Assembly (NCBI GenBank): GCA_022820485.1
Contig: JAJEFJ010000103.1
Coordinates: forward strand, 1-64,000
Source: Candidatus Latescibacterota bacterium
Lineage (GTDB): Bacteria > Latescibacterota > UBA2968 > UBA8231
Direction of reading: 5' to 3'
DNA length: 64,000 nt
The first letter of the stretch is position 1. Each line of letters begins with the position of its first letter. A program made the position numbers and the translations under genes. A model generated the notes under the pieces. That model worked only from the letters and a program-made list of their open reading frames with translations, was not told the origin of the DNA and made no database searches. Below are positions 1 to 8,925 of this stretch, one piece after another.

Positions 1-117
1 TTGAATCGCCCCTTGTTTGAGGCCCAAAAGCGTCATCTGAACCGCTAACGCCCGTTTCAGTTCCCGAGCGTCGGGATTGCTCGCGATAAACGCCGATAAC
101 GACGAATCCGAAACCAT
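1..117 (-). CDS. IS630-like transposase, N-terminal part, cut by window edge
   Basis: The frame starts at an ATG (115-117, read on the minus strand) and runs 39 codons off the left edge without a stop. The peptide contains ELKRALAVQM followed by LKQGAIQ, the way the first helix-turn-helix of many IS630-type transposases begins; this resemblance is from memory. An AGGAG ribosome site lies 7 bases before the ATG. Only the DNA-binding start is visible and the DDE catalytic part would lie outside the window. The AT-rich stretch around 120-180 just upstream would hold the element's end, but I could not define a terminal repeat. Another helix-turn-helix regulator is possible. Confidence 0.5.
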   Translation of the reverse strand, partial: MVSDSSLSAFIASNPDARELKRALAVQMTLLGLKQGAIQ

Positions 118-183
118 AGAAAAACTCCTGAAAAAGAACAAGCATACGAAAACGTAGAAGCAAAATAGAAAAAATAAGAAAAC

Positions 184-403
184 CTCTCAAGTCATTCAGG
201 ACTGCTATATCTGCCCATGCAGCCTCAGATAACAAGACCACGACGGGTTGGTTCTGATACTTTAGGGCAGGATGCTGGATTTTGCAGAAGTGATCTCGCT
301 GCAAGGGGCCACGTTCATTGAGTGTGTTTCCCGTCTTCTCGACAGCTTGCTCACAGTATTCTAAGAATTCTTTCAGTTCGTCTTTGTTTTGTGAGGGGAT
401 CAT
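184..403 (-). pseudogene. Small gene probably interrupted by the IS630-like element
   Basis: An ATG at 401-403 with a GGAAGG ribosome site just upstream opens a peptide beginning MIPSQNKDELKEFLEYCEQ. It looks like normal soluble protein for about 73 residues (up to NDLRG). The frame then enters AT-rich DNA that reads as a low-quality hydrophobic string and overlaps the transposase start in another frame without a stop. The simplest reading is a small gene whose 3' part was displaced by insertion of the element, so its end here is approximate. It is transcribed in the same direction as the Mrr-like nuclease that starts at 1476, 86 bases upstream, so it may have been the second gene of that operon. 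I do not recognise its family. Confidence 0.4.
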
Positions 404-489
404 GATGCCTTCCTTTTGAGGTTCGCTTCCGTTTCTTCTTGTGTGGCACAGTTTTTGCGGTCCAAGCTGATCGGCGATTCGGTGCTGCA

Positions 490-1476
490 TTAAAGCATGA
501 ACAGTCCGGCCTCAGTACCACAAATCAATATGACGTCGTTTGCTTCCGCGATCCTCTTGCAAGCCTCAGTAAAGGACTCCGCGCTGCTGAATAGTACCTT
601 GAACCGAACTTTTTCCCCTTCACGGGGCTTCCAGTTGACCAACTGATTCACCCCGTCAACATCATCATAGTCAATCTCTTTTTTATGTTTGACCTGCACA
701 ATAAGCAAAGGAGTACGATCCAAAATATCGTCACCAAACCCTGGCATGGGCAGAAAAAATACGTGGTCCGCGTCTCCGCCGTTTCGAGTATCCTTACCTC
801 TAAGCCATTCATATCCTTTTCGCTTAAATGCCTCTCCTACGGCGGCCTCAAATTGGTCATGCCCCCAATTCTTGTTGACGTATTCCATTAAAGAGTTCGC
901 AGCATTTCTTCTACCTTCAACGTAGCGCTGTTCTCTGATCTGATTGGGGTCTTGATAGTCGAGTGTATTCTCCTTCTTCAACAACCGTTTCGCGGCAGAA
1001 AGTACGCTTTCTTTCTTGTAGTCTTGAACTTGGGTAACGGGTCCCCGGAAATACGCGCTCTGGAACAACTCACAGATCGTCTGGGAATCTTGGTTGTACC
1101 AATTGGCCACCACACGTAAGTTTTTCACAGGAATGATATGCCCATAAGGATTCTCAAATCGGTAGCCTCTGCTCTCTTCCACTTCGGCAATGGTGAAATA
1201 CCCGTATTCTGGGGCCTTGGGGATAAAAATCAGATCGCCCTTATTCATATCCAGCATACGGCGCAGTATCCCATGCCGCATACGGCTGGGAGATTCGTCC
1301 CACGCGCTCTCGTAGGCTTGCGTCCACTCTTCCTTATTCCGCTCGCTGCCATCGGCATTCAAGAGAGAGGTACCTGGAGGAGACCAGCCTTGGCGTAGGC
1401 GTCCTTGCTGCAATTCATCCTGAACAAAATCGACATCGGAAGCTATACGAAAGACAAAGCATCGTTGTTCTGACAT
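490..1476 (-). CDS. Mrr-type restriction endonuclease-like protein
   Basis: This 328-residue soluble protein probably cuts DNA. The C-terminal third carries the layout of an Mrr-type PD-(D/E)XK nuclease: E210 in the helix FEAAVGEAF, a GGDADHV segment with D235 and D237, and QVK at 261-263. The N-terminal half (about 1-150) contains GDLIFIPKAPEYGYFTIAEV, resembling the small PUA/EVE-like beta-barrels that precede nuclease domains in some restriction proteins; that part is inference. The start is supported by an AGGAG site 8 bases before the ATG. No methyltransferase lies nearby, so it could be a modification-dependent enzyme, as Mrr is. The interrupted small gene at 184-403 lies downstream on the same strand. 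Confidence 0.65.
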   Translation of the reverse strand: MSEQRCFVFRIASDVDFVQDELQQGRLRQGWSPPGTSLLNADGSERNKEEWTQAYESAWDESPSRMRHGILRRMLDMNKGDLIFIPKAPEYGYFTIAEVEESRGYRFENPYGHIIPVKNLRVVANWYNQDSQTICELFQSAYFRGPVTQVQDYKKESVLSAAKRLLKKENTLDYQDPNQIREQRYVEGRRNAANSLMEYVNKNWGHDQFEAAVGEAFKRKGYEWLRGKDTRNGGDADHVFFLPMPGFGDDILDRTPLLIVQVKHKKEIDYDDVDGVNQLVNWKPREGEKVRFKVLFSSAESFTEACKRIAEANDVILICGTEAGLFML

Positions 1477-1711
1477 TAATGATTCTCCTTCTTATATCGT
1501 TGGCCGGATGCCGCTGTCTGGTATCTCCAGCCTGCAGCGTCCAATAATATTTAATAGCAAGTCTCGTGCCACACGTCGCTTTATTATGCAAAAAATATAA
1601 CTCCTTGTTTATAAAAGAATAAAACGAATCTTCATAAAATTTGCAGAACGCCTATGAGCGACATAATGGCAGCAATTCGTGCTATCGTGTCATTAATATG
1701 AGCGCGGCACA

Positions 1712-1740
1712 TTGACAGGGTGCCGCCATCTGGCTAGATT
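1712..1740 (+). promoter_or_regulatory. Sigma-70-like promoter for the DUF433-uvrB pair
   Basis: A perfect -35 box TTGACA (1712-1717) lies 17 bases before TAGATT (1735-1740). The predicted transcript would begin close to 1747, leaving a leader of about 15 bases that is mostly the ribosome site AAGGAGGAGG. The rest of the 285-base gap 1477-1761 is AT-rich and must also hold the divergent promoter of the Mrr-like gene, which I could not place. Confidence 0.5.
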
Positions 1741-1761
1741 GGCCGCTAGCAAGGAGGAGGC

Positions 1762-1992
1762 ATGGAAATGCATACGACGTGGAAAGACTACATTGAGAGC
1801 ACTTCGGATGTGCTGCGCGGGAAACCGCGTATCAAGAATACACGAATCCCTGTGGCTCTGGTGATTGGCTACTTGGCGGATGGTTACTCCACCGACCAGA
1901 TCATAGCCGAATTTCCGGAGTTGACGATCGAGAGCATCGCCGCCTGCTTGGATTATGCCCGTGAATTGGCAGATTTTGAAGTAGCGGCTTAA
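1762..1992 (+). CDS. DUF433 family protein (antitoxin-like), no toxin beside it
   Basis: This 76-residue protein has the DUF433 pattern: a central GKPRIKNTRIPVALVIGYLADG, then a helical stretch ending in IAACLDYARELAD. Known members are small DNA-binding-like proteins, usually followed by a PIN-like (DUF5615) toxin with which they form a toxin-antitoxin pair. Here the next gene is uvrB, starting 2 bases after the stop, so the usual partner is absent and the gene shares a transcript with uvrB. A very strong ribosome site AAGGAGGAGG precedes the ATG. It may be an orphan remnant or may have been recruited as a regulator of the uvrB transcript; nothing in the sequence decides this. Confidence 0.75.
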   Translation: MEMHTTWKDYIESTSDVLRGKPRIKNTRIPVALVIGYLADGYSTDQIIAEFPELTIESIAACLDYARELADFEVAA

Positions 1993-1994
1993 TC

Positions 1995-3989
1995 ATGGAT
2001 CAGTTCAAACTGGTGTCCGAGTACGCGCCCGCTGGCGACCAGCCCCAAGCCATCGGCGAGCTGGTCGAGGGCGTGCGGCAGCAGCACGCCCGCCAGACGC
2101 TTTTGGGCGTGACCGGCAGCGGCAAGACTTTCACTATGGCCAACGTCGTCGAGGAGTTGCAGATGCCGGCCTTGGTCATCTCGCACAACAAGACGCTGGC
2201 CGCCCAGCTCTACGGCGAACTCAAGGGATATTTCCCCGACAATGCGGTCGAGTATTTCGTCAGCTACTACGACTACTATCAGCCCGAAGCCTACAAGCCG
2301 AGCACGGACACCTATATCGAGAAAGAGGTCGAACGCAACGAGGAGATCGACCGCTTGCGGCTCAAGGCTATCACCTCGCTGTTGCAGCGCCGCGATGTGG
2401 TAGTAGTCGCCACGGTCTCGTGCATTTACGGCATTGGCTCGCCCCGCGAATACGACGAGCAGAAGGTCTCTCTGCGGCGGGGTGAGCAGATCGAGCGCGA
2501 CGACATCTTGCGCGCTTTAATCGACATCTACTACACCCGCAATGACTTTGAGTTGCAACGCGGCTGCTTTCGGGTGCGGGGCGATATCGTCGAGGTCGTG
2601 CCGGGATCGGAAGAGCGCGCCGTGCGTATCGAGATGTTTGGCGACGAGATCGAGGGCATTTACCTGATCGACGCGCTCACCGGCGAGGTGCTGGAGCCGC
2701 GCGAACACGTCAGCCTATTCCCGGCCAAAGCCTACGTGACCGACGAGGAGCGGACAGAGCAAGCCTGCGAGCAAATCCTCGTCGAGTTGGAGCATCACCT
2801 CCTCGATCTGCGCACCGAAAATAAGCTGGTGGAGGCGCATCGGCTGGAGACGCGCACCAAATACGACGTGGAGTTGATCCGCGAGGTCGGCTTCTGTCCG
2901 GGGATCGAAAACTACTCGCGCTACATGGACGGCCGCCAGCCGGGTTCTGCGCCGTATGTGCTGCTCGATTACTTTCCCGAGGATTACCTGCTTTTTATCG
3001 ACGAGTCGCACGTGACCGCGCCGCAGATCCGGGGCATGTTTCGCGGGGACCGCTCGCGCAAGGAGACCTTGGTCGAGCACGGCTTCCGCTTGCCGTCGGC
3101 CTACGATAATCGGCCATTGGTGTTCAAGGAATTTGAGGAGCGGATGGGCTGGACGGTCTTTGTGTCGGCCACGCCGGCAGAGTACGAGCTGAAGCAGTCG
3201 GGCGGCGTGGTGGTCGAGCAGGTGATCCGGCCCACGGGATTGGTCGATCCCTCGATTGAGGTGCGGCCGCAAGAGGGGCAGATTGACGATCTCGTCGAGG
3301 AGATCAGGCAGCGGGCCGAAAAGCGCGAGCGGGTCTTGGTCACGACCATGACCAAGCGCATGGCCGAAAACCTCGCCGACTACTTTGAACAGCTCGACAT
3401 CCGGGTGCGCTACCTGCATTCAGATATCGAGACGCTGGACCGCGTCGAAATCCTCCGCGATTTGCGCTTGGGGGAGTTTGACGTGCTGGTGGGGATCAAC
3501 CTGTTGCGCGAAGGCTTGGATTTGCCCGAGGTCTCGCTGGTGGCCGTGCTCGACGCCAGCAAGGAGGGCTTCCTGCGCTCGGAGGTTGCACTGATCCAAA
3601 CGGTTGGTCGCGCGGCCCGCAACGCGGCTGGCAAGGTGATTTTCTACGCCGACCACGTCACCAATTCGATGCAGCGGGCCATCGACGAGACCTATCGCCG
3701 CCGCCACAAGCAGGAGGCGTACAACGCCGAGCACGCCATTGTGCCGGAGACCATATACCGCAGCCGAGAAGAGATTATCCAGGCGACCTCAGTGCTCGAA
3801 AGCGTGCGCGGCCTTGCACCCGAATTGGCCGCCGAGCCGACGATTAACTACCAAGAAATAGAAGACCAAGAGGAATTGCTGGCCGATTTGGAGCAGCAGA
3901 TGAAAGTTGCGGCAGCCAACTTAGAGTTTGAAAAGGCTGCGCATCTGCGCGACGAAATCACGCGGATCAAGGAGCAGCAGGTGAGTTGA
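1995..3989 (+). CDS. uvrB: Excinuclease ABC subunit B
   Basis: UvrB is the helicase-like damage-verifying subunit of nucleotide excision repair; it is loaded by UvrA and recruits UvrC. The 664 residues match the usual length. Visible are the Walker A motif GVTGSGKT (38-45), the beta-hairpin that clamps the damaged strand (YYDYYQPEAY region, about 90-100), the Walker B box FIDESH (about 333-338), SATPAEYE of the helicase core, and a C-terminal UVR domain (about 625-660, FEKAAHLRDEI) that contacts UvrC. It starts 2 bases after the DUF433 stop and is likely translated from the same messenger RNA. No other uvr gene is in the window. Identification is secure. Confidence 0.98.
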   Translation: MDQFKLVSEYAPAGDQPQAIGELVEGVRQQHARQTLLGVTGSGKTFTMANVVEELQMPALVISHNKTLAAQLYGELKGYFPDNAVEYFVSYYDYYQPEAYKPSTDTYIEKEVERNEEIDRLRLKAITSLLQRRDVVVVATVSCIYGIGSPREYDEQKVSLRRGEQIERDDILRALIDIYYTRNDFELQRGCFRVRGDIVEVVPGSEERAVRIEMFGDEIEGIYLIDALTGEVLEPREHVSLFPAKAYVTDEERTEQACEQILVELEHHLLDLRTENKLVEAHRLETRTKYDVELIREVGFCPGIENYSRYMDGRQPGSAPYVLLDYFPEDYLLFIDESHVTAPQIRGMFRGDRSRKETLVEHGFRLPSAYDNRPLVFKEFEERMGWTVFVSATPAEYELKQSGGVVVEQVIRPTGLVDPSIEVRPQEGQIDDLVEEIRQRAEKRERVLVTTMTKRMAENLADYFEQLDIRVRYLHSDIETLDRVEILRDLRLGEFDVLVGINLLREGLDLPEVSLVAVLDASKEGFLRSEVALIQTVGRAARNAAGKVIFYADHVTNSMQRAIDETYRRRHKQEAYNAEHAIVPETIYRSREEIIQATSVLESVRGLAPELAAEPTINYQEIEDQEELLADLEQQMKVAAANLEFEKAAHLRDEITRIKEQQVS

Positions 3990-4077
3990 CAGGTGCGCCG
4001 CTAAATTTGACCTGCGGCGTTGTCCATTTTAAATTGACCTGTTCTTAGAGCAGCAACATCAAATTTAGGAGTACGTT

Positions 4078-4827
4078 ATGTCAAATGGCCGCGATATAAT
4101 CGTCGATGTCCAAGACGTCAAGATGGTTTACAATGCCAAAAACCGCGACGAATCGACCCATGTTCACGCGCTGCGCGGTTTGACCGTACAGGTGTACGAG
4201 AACGAGTTTTTTGCCATCATGGGGCCTTCTGGGTCGGGGAAGAGCACGCTTTTTAACATGATCGGCGCCCTGCAGACGCCCACCGACGGCGAGGTGCTCA
4301 TCGAGGGCGTCAATCTGGCCTCGCTCAACACGCAGCAGCTAGCCGCGGTGCGCTGCTTTGAGCTGGGTTACATTTTCCAGACCTACAATCTCCTGCCGGT
4401 GATGAGTGCGCTGATGAACGTGTCGCTGCCCACGGTGTTTGCCGGCATGACCACGGCCGAGGGCGAGAGGCGGGCCTTAGAGTGTTTGAAGATCGTCGGT
4501 CTAGGCGATCGGGCACACCACATCCCCTCTGAGCTGTCGGGCGGTCAGCAGCAGCGCGTCGCCATTGCCCGCGCGTTCGTCAACAAGCCGCGCATCATCC
4601 TCGCCGACGAGCCGACGGGTAACCTCGACAGCAATACGGGGCAAGAGATCATCAGCTACATGAAGAGCCTACAACAGGAGATGGGGACGACGATCATTAC
4701 CGTGACCCACGACGACAAAATGCTCACGGCCGCCGACCGCATGGCTTGGATCCGCGATGGGCGGCTAGAGCGCGTGGCCAACCGCGAAGACATCGAGATC
4801 CAGGTGGGCAGCATCCGGGAGCATTAA
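4078..4827 (+). CDS. ABC transporter ATPase, LolD/MacB-like
   Basis: The 249-residue protein is the ATP-hydrolysing subunit of an ABC transporter of the LolD/MacB/FtsE type, which move lipoproteins or substrates across the envelope rather than import solutes. It shows Walker A GPSGSGKS (about 49-56), the Q-loop FQTYNLLP, the signature LSGGQQQR, Walker B IILADEP followed by TGNLDS, and the switch histidine in VTHDD. AGGAG upstream supports the ATG. No permease gene is adjacent: the next gene lies on the opposite strand beyond a strong terminator, so the partner must be encoded elsewhere. The closing 30 residues after the H-loop are slightly longer than in LolD. Confidence 0.9.
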   Translation: MSNGRDIIVDVQDVKMVYNAKNRDESTHVHALRGLTVQVYENEFFAIMGPSGSGKSTLFNMIGALQTPTDGEVLIEGVNLASLNTQQLAAVRCFELGYIFQTYNLLPVMSALMNVSLPTVFAGMTTAEGERRALECLKIVGLGDRAHHIPSELSGGQQQRVAIARAFVNKPRIILADEPTGNLDSNTGQEIISYMKSLQQEMGTTIITVTHDDKMLTAADRMAWIRDGRLERVANREDIEIQVGSIREH

Positions 4828-4850
4828 GCTGCCGCCCAAAACAGAAATAC

Positions 4851-4889
4851 AAAAAGCGCCCGATGCTCCGTCAGCGTCGGGCGCTTTTT
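4851..4889. terminator. Bidirectional intrinsic terminator
   Basis: A 13-bp perfect stem (4851-4863 with 4877-4889) extends inward by a G-T wobble and three more pairs around a five-base loop. A-tract and T-tract flanks allow it to work on both strands. It separates the convergent ABC ATPase and VIT-vWA genes. Confidence 0.9.
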
Positions 4890-4928
4890 TGTACCTACTT
4901 CGCGATTACCAAGATATGTAGGCGACTC

Positions 4929-7238
4929 TCAGCGCAGCAGTAACATACGCCGATGTACGGCCCACTCGCCGACATCCAGCCGATAGATATACACCCCGCT
5001 GGCCACTTCGCGGCCTAAGTCGTCGCGGCCGTCCCAACTCAGACGGTGCTCGCCAGCCTGCAGCGTCTCGAACTGCAGCACGCGCACGAGTTGGCCCGCC
5101 AAGTTGTAGATGCTCAGGCGGGTTGCCTCGTGTGCCAAGCGGAATGGGATCAGGAAGGAGATTGCCGTGGAGGCGTTGAAGGGGTTGGGGGCGTTTTGCA
5201 GGAGTACCGGTTGGCTGCCTTGGGCATTTGCGGCGATCTCGTAGGCCCGCTCTTCCACCACCACGAGCATGGCTTGGCCCAACCGGGCAAAGTGGGCTAG
5301 CTCGGCCGGCTGATAGGTGCGGCCTTCGTACAGCTCCTTGGGCATCCCCGGCTGATACGCCATATCAATCCACACTTCGTCTTGCAACACAAAATCGCGG
5401 CCCAACCAGTGGGTCGTTGGGCGGGCGTCGTTGATGTCTGTAGTTGAACCGGCATCGGAGAAGTCATCATCGAACGCCAATTCGTCGCGGGGCTCGGGAT
5501 TGACCTCGACGCCATCGTCCGGGGCAAACAGCGAGGTGCGCCGCGTCACTAGCCGGTATTCTAAGCCGAGCGCAAGGATGTCGTCGAGCAATTCCTGTTG
5601 CTCCCCAAAGCGGGCGATCTGCTCTTCAAGGGCTTGGATCTTCTGGTGCGCCCACAACCGGGGGATCAAGCTGCCCGAGACATCGGTTTGGGTAAACTCC
5701 AGCGGAAAGTCCACGCTCACGTTCTCTTCCCCCACATGGCCGAGCAAGCTCAAAGTGAAGGTCCCGCCGCCTCGGTAGCGGCCCACTTGGAACAGTTCGC
5801 GGCCGGCGGCGAGGGTCTCTAGCCCGCGCGGGTGGACATCGTGGATTTCCACTTGGTCGAAGCTCAACTCGTCGAGCAGCAAAATGGGAAAGGTGAAGGA
5901 TTCAAATAGGTCTTGAAGCGCGGCCTCAATATCGCCTTCTTCCGCGAGGAAGTACGCCTCGCCGCGGTGCTCTTCGGCCAAACCGGTCAAAAAGCCCTGA
6001 TCCACGTCCTGCCCCACGCCGATGGTGAAAAGGCGCGCTTGGCCCGCGGACCACTCGCCGATCAACTCGCTCAAAGGCTCTAGCTCGACTTCGCCGAGGG
6101 TGGGCAGGCCGTCGGTGAGGAAGATGACGTGGTTGACCCGGTTGGCGGGAAAGGCCTGCTGCATGGCGCGGCCCAATCCCGCCTCAAAATTGCTCACGCC
6201 GAGCGCGTCTTGCTGGTTGATGAAGGCAGTGGCTGCCCTCTTGTTGGCTGGATCGGCGGGCACTGGGGCGGCGGCAAAGGAGTCGGCTCGGTGGGTGAAG
6301 ACGACAATGTTGAACAGATCGGCTGCGTCCAGTGCGTCAATTGCTGCGGCGAGTGCGCCTTTGACGGCTTGGAGCTTGCCCTGCTGCATGCTCGACGAAA
6401 TATCGATGACAAAGGTCAGGCTGCGCGGCAGCGGGTCGCCTTGGGTCAACTCGGGCAGCGGCGGCAGCCACAGGGCGTAGTAGCCTAGGTCGTCGTTTAC
6501 CTGCGGCGCAAAGCTGAGTACGCTTGGCTTGGGCCGGTCGTCGGTCTGGCGGATGGTCAGGGTGAAGTCCTCCCGGGGCTTTATCTGCTCGTCGCCGAAG
6601 AAGATGTTGGCGTGGTGCGCGTCGGGTCGGTCTATCTCGGTGAGCCGCGGCAGTCCCGAGGTCGTTGCCTCAAAGGCGTGCTGGCTGCGCACCTGTGCCC
6701 GCAGCACGAATAGCTCCATTTGCAAGGGCTGGTCGGTCTCGGGGGCTAGCGGGAAGGAGTAGTCAAGGCGGCCGCTGCGGGATTCGAGGAGTTGCATGTA
6801 CTCGAACTCGACGCGGCGGCTGCCCTTGGCCGGAAAGGGAAAGATGCTCAGGCGAAATTGGTTGGGGGTGACCTGCTCAATCAGGGCTGGGTCGATGCGG
6901 CGGCCTACGATGTCGTCGTACGTGCGGCGCGCCTCTTCCTTTTCGAGGACCTCCCCCTGTATTCGCTTGTCGCCGATCCACAGCACCAAATCGGTGATAA
7001 TCGCCCCTTCGGGCAGGGTGAATTCATAGATGCCTTCCACCTCCCATTCGGCGTGGTTGGTGAAGATCTGGTCCGTGCGCGTGCGGGCGATGCGCTCGTC
7101 GATTTGCACGGCGACGTCGACTGAAGTCAGTTCGAGGTGCTGGCGGCCGTCGTCGCCCACGCCGGTGTACACGTAGCCGATGCCGAGGGCGGGGAGGGGG
7201 GCTAGTAGGGCGAGGAGGAGGGTGAGTTGGGCTTTCAT
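4929..7238 (-). CDS. Secreted VIT and von Willebrand A domain protein with FlgD-like tail
   Basis: This 769-residue protein begins with a signal peptide (about 1-19). A VIT (inter-alpha-trypsin) domain follows at about 25-160, with the segment YDDIVGRRIDPALIEQ. A von Willebrand A domain at about 275-455 keeps the metal-site motif DISSSM and a later FLTDG, so it should bind a divalent metal and a protein ligand. The last 100 residues (NAPNPFNASTAISF to VHRRMLLLR) form a FlgD-like Ig fold ending in a basic tail, the style of type IX-like sorting tails. It lies 40 bases downstream of a leucine-rich-repeat gene on the same strand, probably in one operon. The role is likely adhesion or surface assembly. 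Function beyond the domains is unknown. Confidence 0.85.
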   Translation of the reverse strand: MKAQLTLLLALLAPLPALGIGYVYTGVGDDGRQHLELTSVDVAVQIDERIARTRTDQIFTNHAEWEVEGIYEFTLPEGAIITDLVLWIGDKRIQGEVLEKEEARRTYDDIVGRRIDPALIEQVTPNQFRLSIFPFPAKGSRRVEFEYMQLLESRSGRLDYSFPLAPETDQPLQMELFVLRAQVRSQHAFEATTSGLPRLTEIDRPDAHHANIFFGDEQIKPREDFTLTIRQTDDRPKPSVLSFAPQVNDDLGYYALWLPPLPELTQGDPLPRSLTFVIDISSSMQQGKLQAVKGALAAAIDALDAADLFNIVVFTHRADSFAAAPVPADPANKRAATAFINQQDALGVSNFEAGLGRAMQQAFPANRVNHVIFLTDGLPTLGEVELEPLSELIGEWSAGQARLFTIGVGQDVDQGFLTGLAEEHRGEAYFLAEEGDIEAALQDLFESFTFPILLLDELSFDQVEIHDVHPRGLETLAAGRELFQVGRYRGGGTFTLSLLGHVGEENVSVDFPLEFTQTDVSGSLIPRLWAHQKIQALEEQIARFGEQQELLDDILALGLEYRLVTRRTSLFAPDDGVEVNPEPRDELAFDDDFSDAGSTTDINDARPTTHWLGRDFVLQDEVWIDMAYQPGMPKELYEGRTYQPAELAHFARLGQAMLVVVEERAYEIAANAQGSQPVLLQNAPNPFNASTAISFLIPFRLAHEATRLSIYNLAGQLVRVLQFETLQAGEHRLSWDGRDDLGREVASGVYIYRLDVGEWAVHRRMLLLR

Positions 7239-7278
7239 GGTGGGGCCTTTCGCTGAAGAGGGACGGATGCGGGTGGGT

Positions 7279-8502
7279 TTAGTAGGAGACGGTGACGCCT
7301 CTTGCTTCTAGAGCGGGGATGTGTTCGTTGAGGGCTTGGGTACTGAGGGGGTTGTCGGTCAAGTCTATATAATCACCTTTATCCAAACCAGTGTTGGCGA
7401 CCAAGGGGCTCACATCCGTAATCTGGTTGCTCGACAGATACAACGATGTCAGGAGTTTCAGGCTGGCCAAAGGTCTCACATCCGTAATCTGGTTGCCGTC
7501 TAGGTCCAGCCGTTGCAGGTTGGTCAATCCGGCTAGGGGTGTCAAATCCTCAATCTGGTTGTACGGCAGTCCCAGTATTTGCAGGTTGGTCAATCCGGCT
7601 AGGGGTGTCAAATCCTCAATATGTTCGTTTCCCAGATATAGCTGCCACAAAGAGGTAAGATACTCGAGACCTGCCAAACTATAAATGCTCCAACCGCTCC
7701 CTATTAGGTGGTCTATGTAGTAGAGTGTCTCTAGTGTGAGGTGGCCTTGTGGTTGATCCAGTATCTGCCGCACCATACTCTCCAGATTGGAGTCCTCGAA
7801 TAGAGGAACATTGAAGAGGATCACGCCTTCCCGTAAACCAAGACTCCCTGTAAATACTTGCATTTTCAAGGGACTGACTTCTCCGAGCGAGGTAGGTACT
7901 AGCTGCTGCACCTGTTGCAGATGAACCACTAGCATCTCTATATACTTTGGGTAATCCACTTCAATCACTAAGGTATTGGCATCAAGTTGGACAGCGACTC
8001 GCCCGGTCTGACCCTGCCAGCGTTCCCGAAGAAACGCCGCTACCCCTTCCCAACCAGCCAGCCGGGTCTCCTCCACCGGCTCCAGTAAAGATTCAGCACT
8101 CGCGTCGATTCGCCAGTCAATGGCGGCCAGCCCCGTCGGCAGGTCAGTGGCTTCTTTGGGCTTCAATATCAAGCGAAGTGGATCGCCCTCGGCCCGAGTC
8201 CAAACCAGCATCTCCTGCACCCCTCCGACCGGATCGACGCAGTGAATCGCCACCAAGCTGTCGGGTCGGCCTTGGTATTCGACCTGAATGTCGGCCAGCG
8301 CATTCCCCGCTTCATTGACCAAGTGTAGCCACAGGCCGCGTGGATACTGCGGCGACTCGATCAACACGTGGCCATCGGCATTGCTTTGAGCGAGTGCCCA
8401 GCCGGTGCTATCGACGCCGGTGGCGAAGAAGAGTTCGGTCTGTGCTGTCGCCGGAGAGGCCAGCGCTAGGAGGATTATAGAGCGAAGGAATGCCGATGGC
8501 AT
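7279..8502 (-). CDS. Secreted leucine-rich-repeat protein, copy 1
   Basis: The ATG at 8502 gives a signal peptide (MPSAFLRSIILLALASPATA) aligned residue by residue with its paralogue at 9322-11091, so I prefer it to the in-frame TTG at 8529. The 407-residue product has an N-terminal region of about 250 residues of unknown type shared with the paralogue. About five 22-residue leucine-rich repeats of the SDS22/internalin kind follow (pattern LTNLQxLxLxxNQI), then a short cap ending GVTVSY. Such proteins bind other proteins at the surface. It starts 11 bases after vapC and may be the third gene of the vapB-vapC transcript. The VIT-vWA gene follows 40 bases downstream. Confidence 0.8.
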   Translation of the reverse strand: MPSAFLRSIILLALASPATAQTELFFATGVDSTGWALAQSNADGHVLIESPQYPRGLWLHLVNEAGNALADIQVEYQGRPDSLVAIHCVDPVGGVQEMLVWTRAEGDPLRLILKPKEATDLPTGLAAIDWRIDASAESLLEPVEETRLAGWEGVAAFLRERWQGQTGRVAVQLDANTLVIEVDYPKYIEMLVVHLQQVQQLVPTSLGEVSPLKMQVFTGSLGLREGVILFNVPLFEDSNLESMVRQILDQPQGHLTLETLYYIDHLIGSGWSIYSLAGLEYLTSLWQLYLGNEHIEDLTPLAGLTNLQILGLPYNQIEDLTPLAGLTNLQRLDLDGNQITDVRPLASLKLLTSLYLSSNQITDVSPLVANTGLDKGDYIDLTDNPLSTQALNEHIPALEARGVTVSY

Positions 8503-8513
8503 GAGAAAATCTC

Positions 8514-8915
8514 TTATTCGGTTGCCCAATCCTCGACTTTTAACTTGGGAACGCGCACAAATTCTTTCACGTTGTGCGTAACGAGGGTTAGCTGATTGGC
8601 CATGGCGATGGAAGCGATCTGTGTATCCCTTTCGCTGATGATCGCACCATTTTTCTCAAGTTGAGATCGGATGATGGCATACTTGTGCGCCGCCGCTTCG
8701 TCAAAGGGATATGTATGAAGCTGTGCGGCAATTTGTTGTATTTTCAACCTTCTTTCTTGCTTCCTGCTGGCCGATTTTTCGATCCCGTACAGTATCTCGG
8801 CAAGGGTTATTGTAGAAAGGGCCAAGTCAGCGGGTGCATGGCTTTTGATCCGCTCAATTAACGCGGCGGCTCCACGCATCCAGTAACTGACGATATTGGT
8901 GTCGAGCAGGTACAT
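8514..8915 (-). CDS. vapC: VapC-type PIN-domain toxin ribonuclease
   Basis: Starting at the ATG at 8915, the protein is 133 residues, the normal size for VapC; the open frame extends further upstream but that part lies inside vapB. The PIN acidic residues are present: D5 in LLDTN, E40 in TLAEILYG and D97 in RDTQIASIA, with the THNVKEF segment that follows them. VapC enzymes cut RNA, often initiator tRNA or rRNA, when freed from VapB. It begins 10 bases after the vapB stop. No catalytic residue is missing, so it should be active. The leucine-rich-repeat gene starts 11 bases downstream. Confidence 0.92.
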   Translation of the reverse strand: MYLLDTNIVSYWMRGAAALIERIKSHAPADLALSTITLAEILYGIEKSASRKQERRLKIQQIAAQLHTYPFDEAAAHKYAIIRSQLEKNGAIISERDTQIASIAMANQLTLVTHNVKEFVRVPKLKVEDWATE

Positions 8916-8925
8916 TAGCCTCTGT

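Noticed and set aside
2715-3419. 234-codon minus-strand frame opposite uvrB
   Set aside because: Lies within the helicase core of uvrB and shows no protein family features.
4929-7238. Direct assignment of a type IX secretion system from FlgD-like tails
   Set aside because: Tails are suggestive only. None of the secretion components (PorU, PorV, SprA-like) is in the window, so the route is left open.
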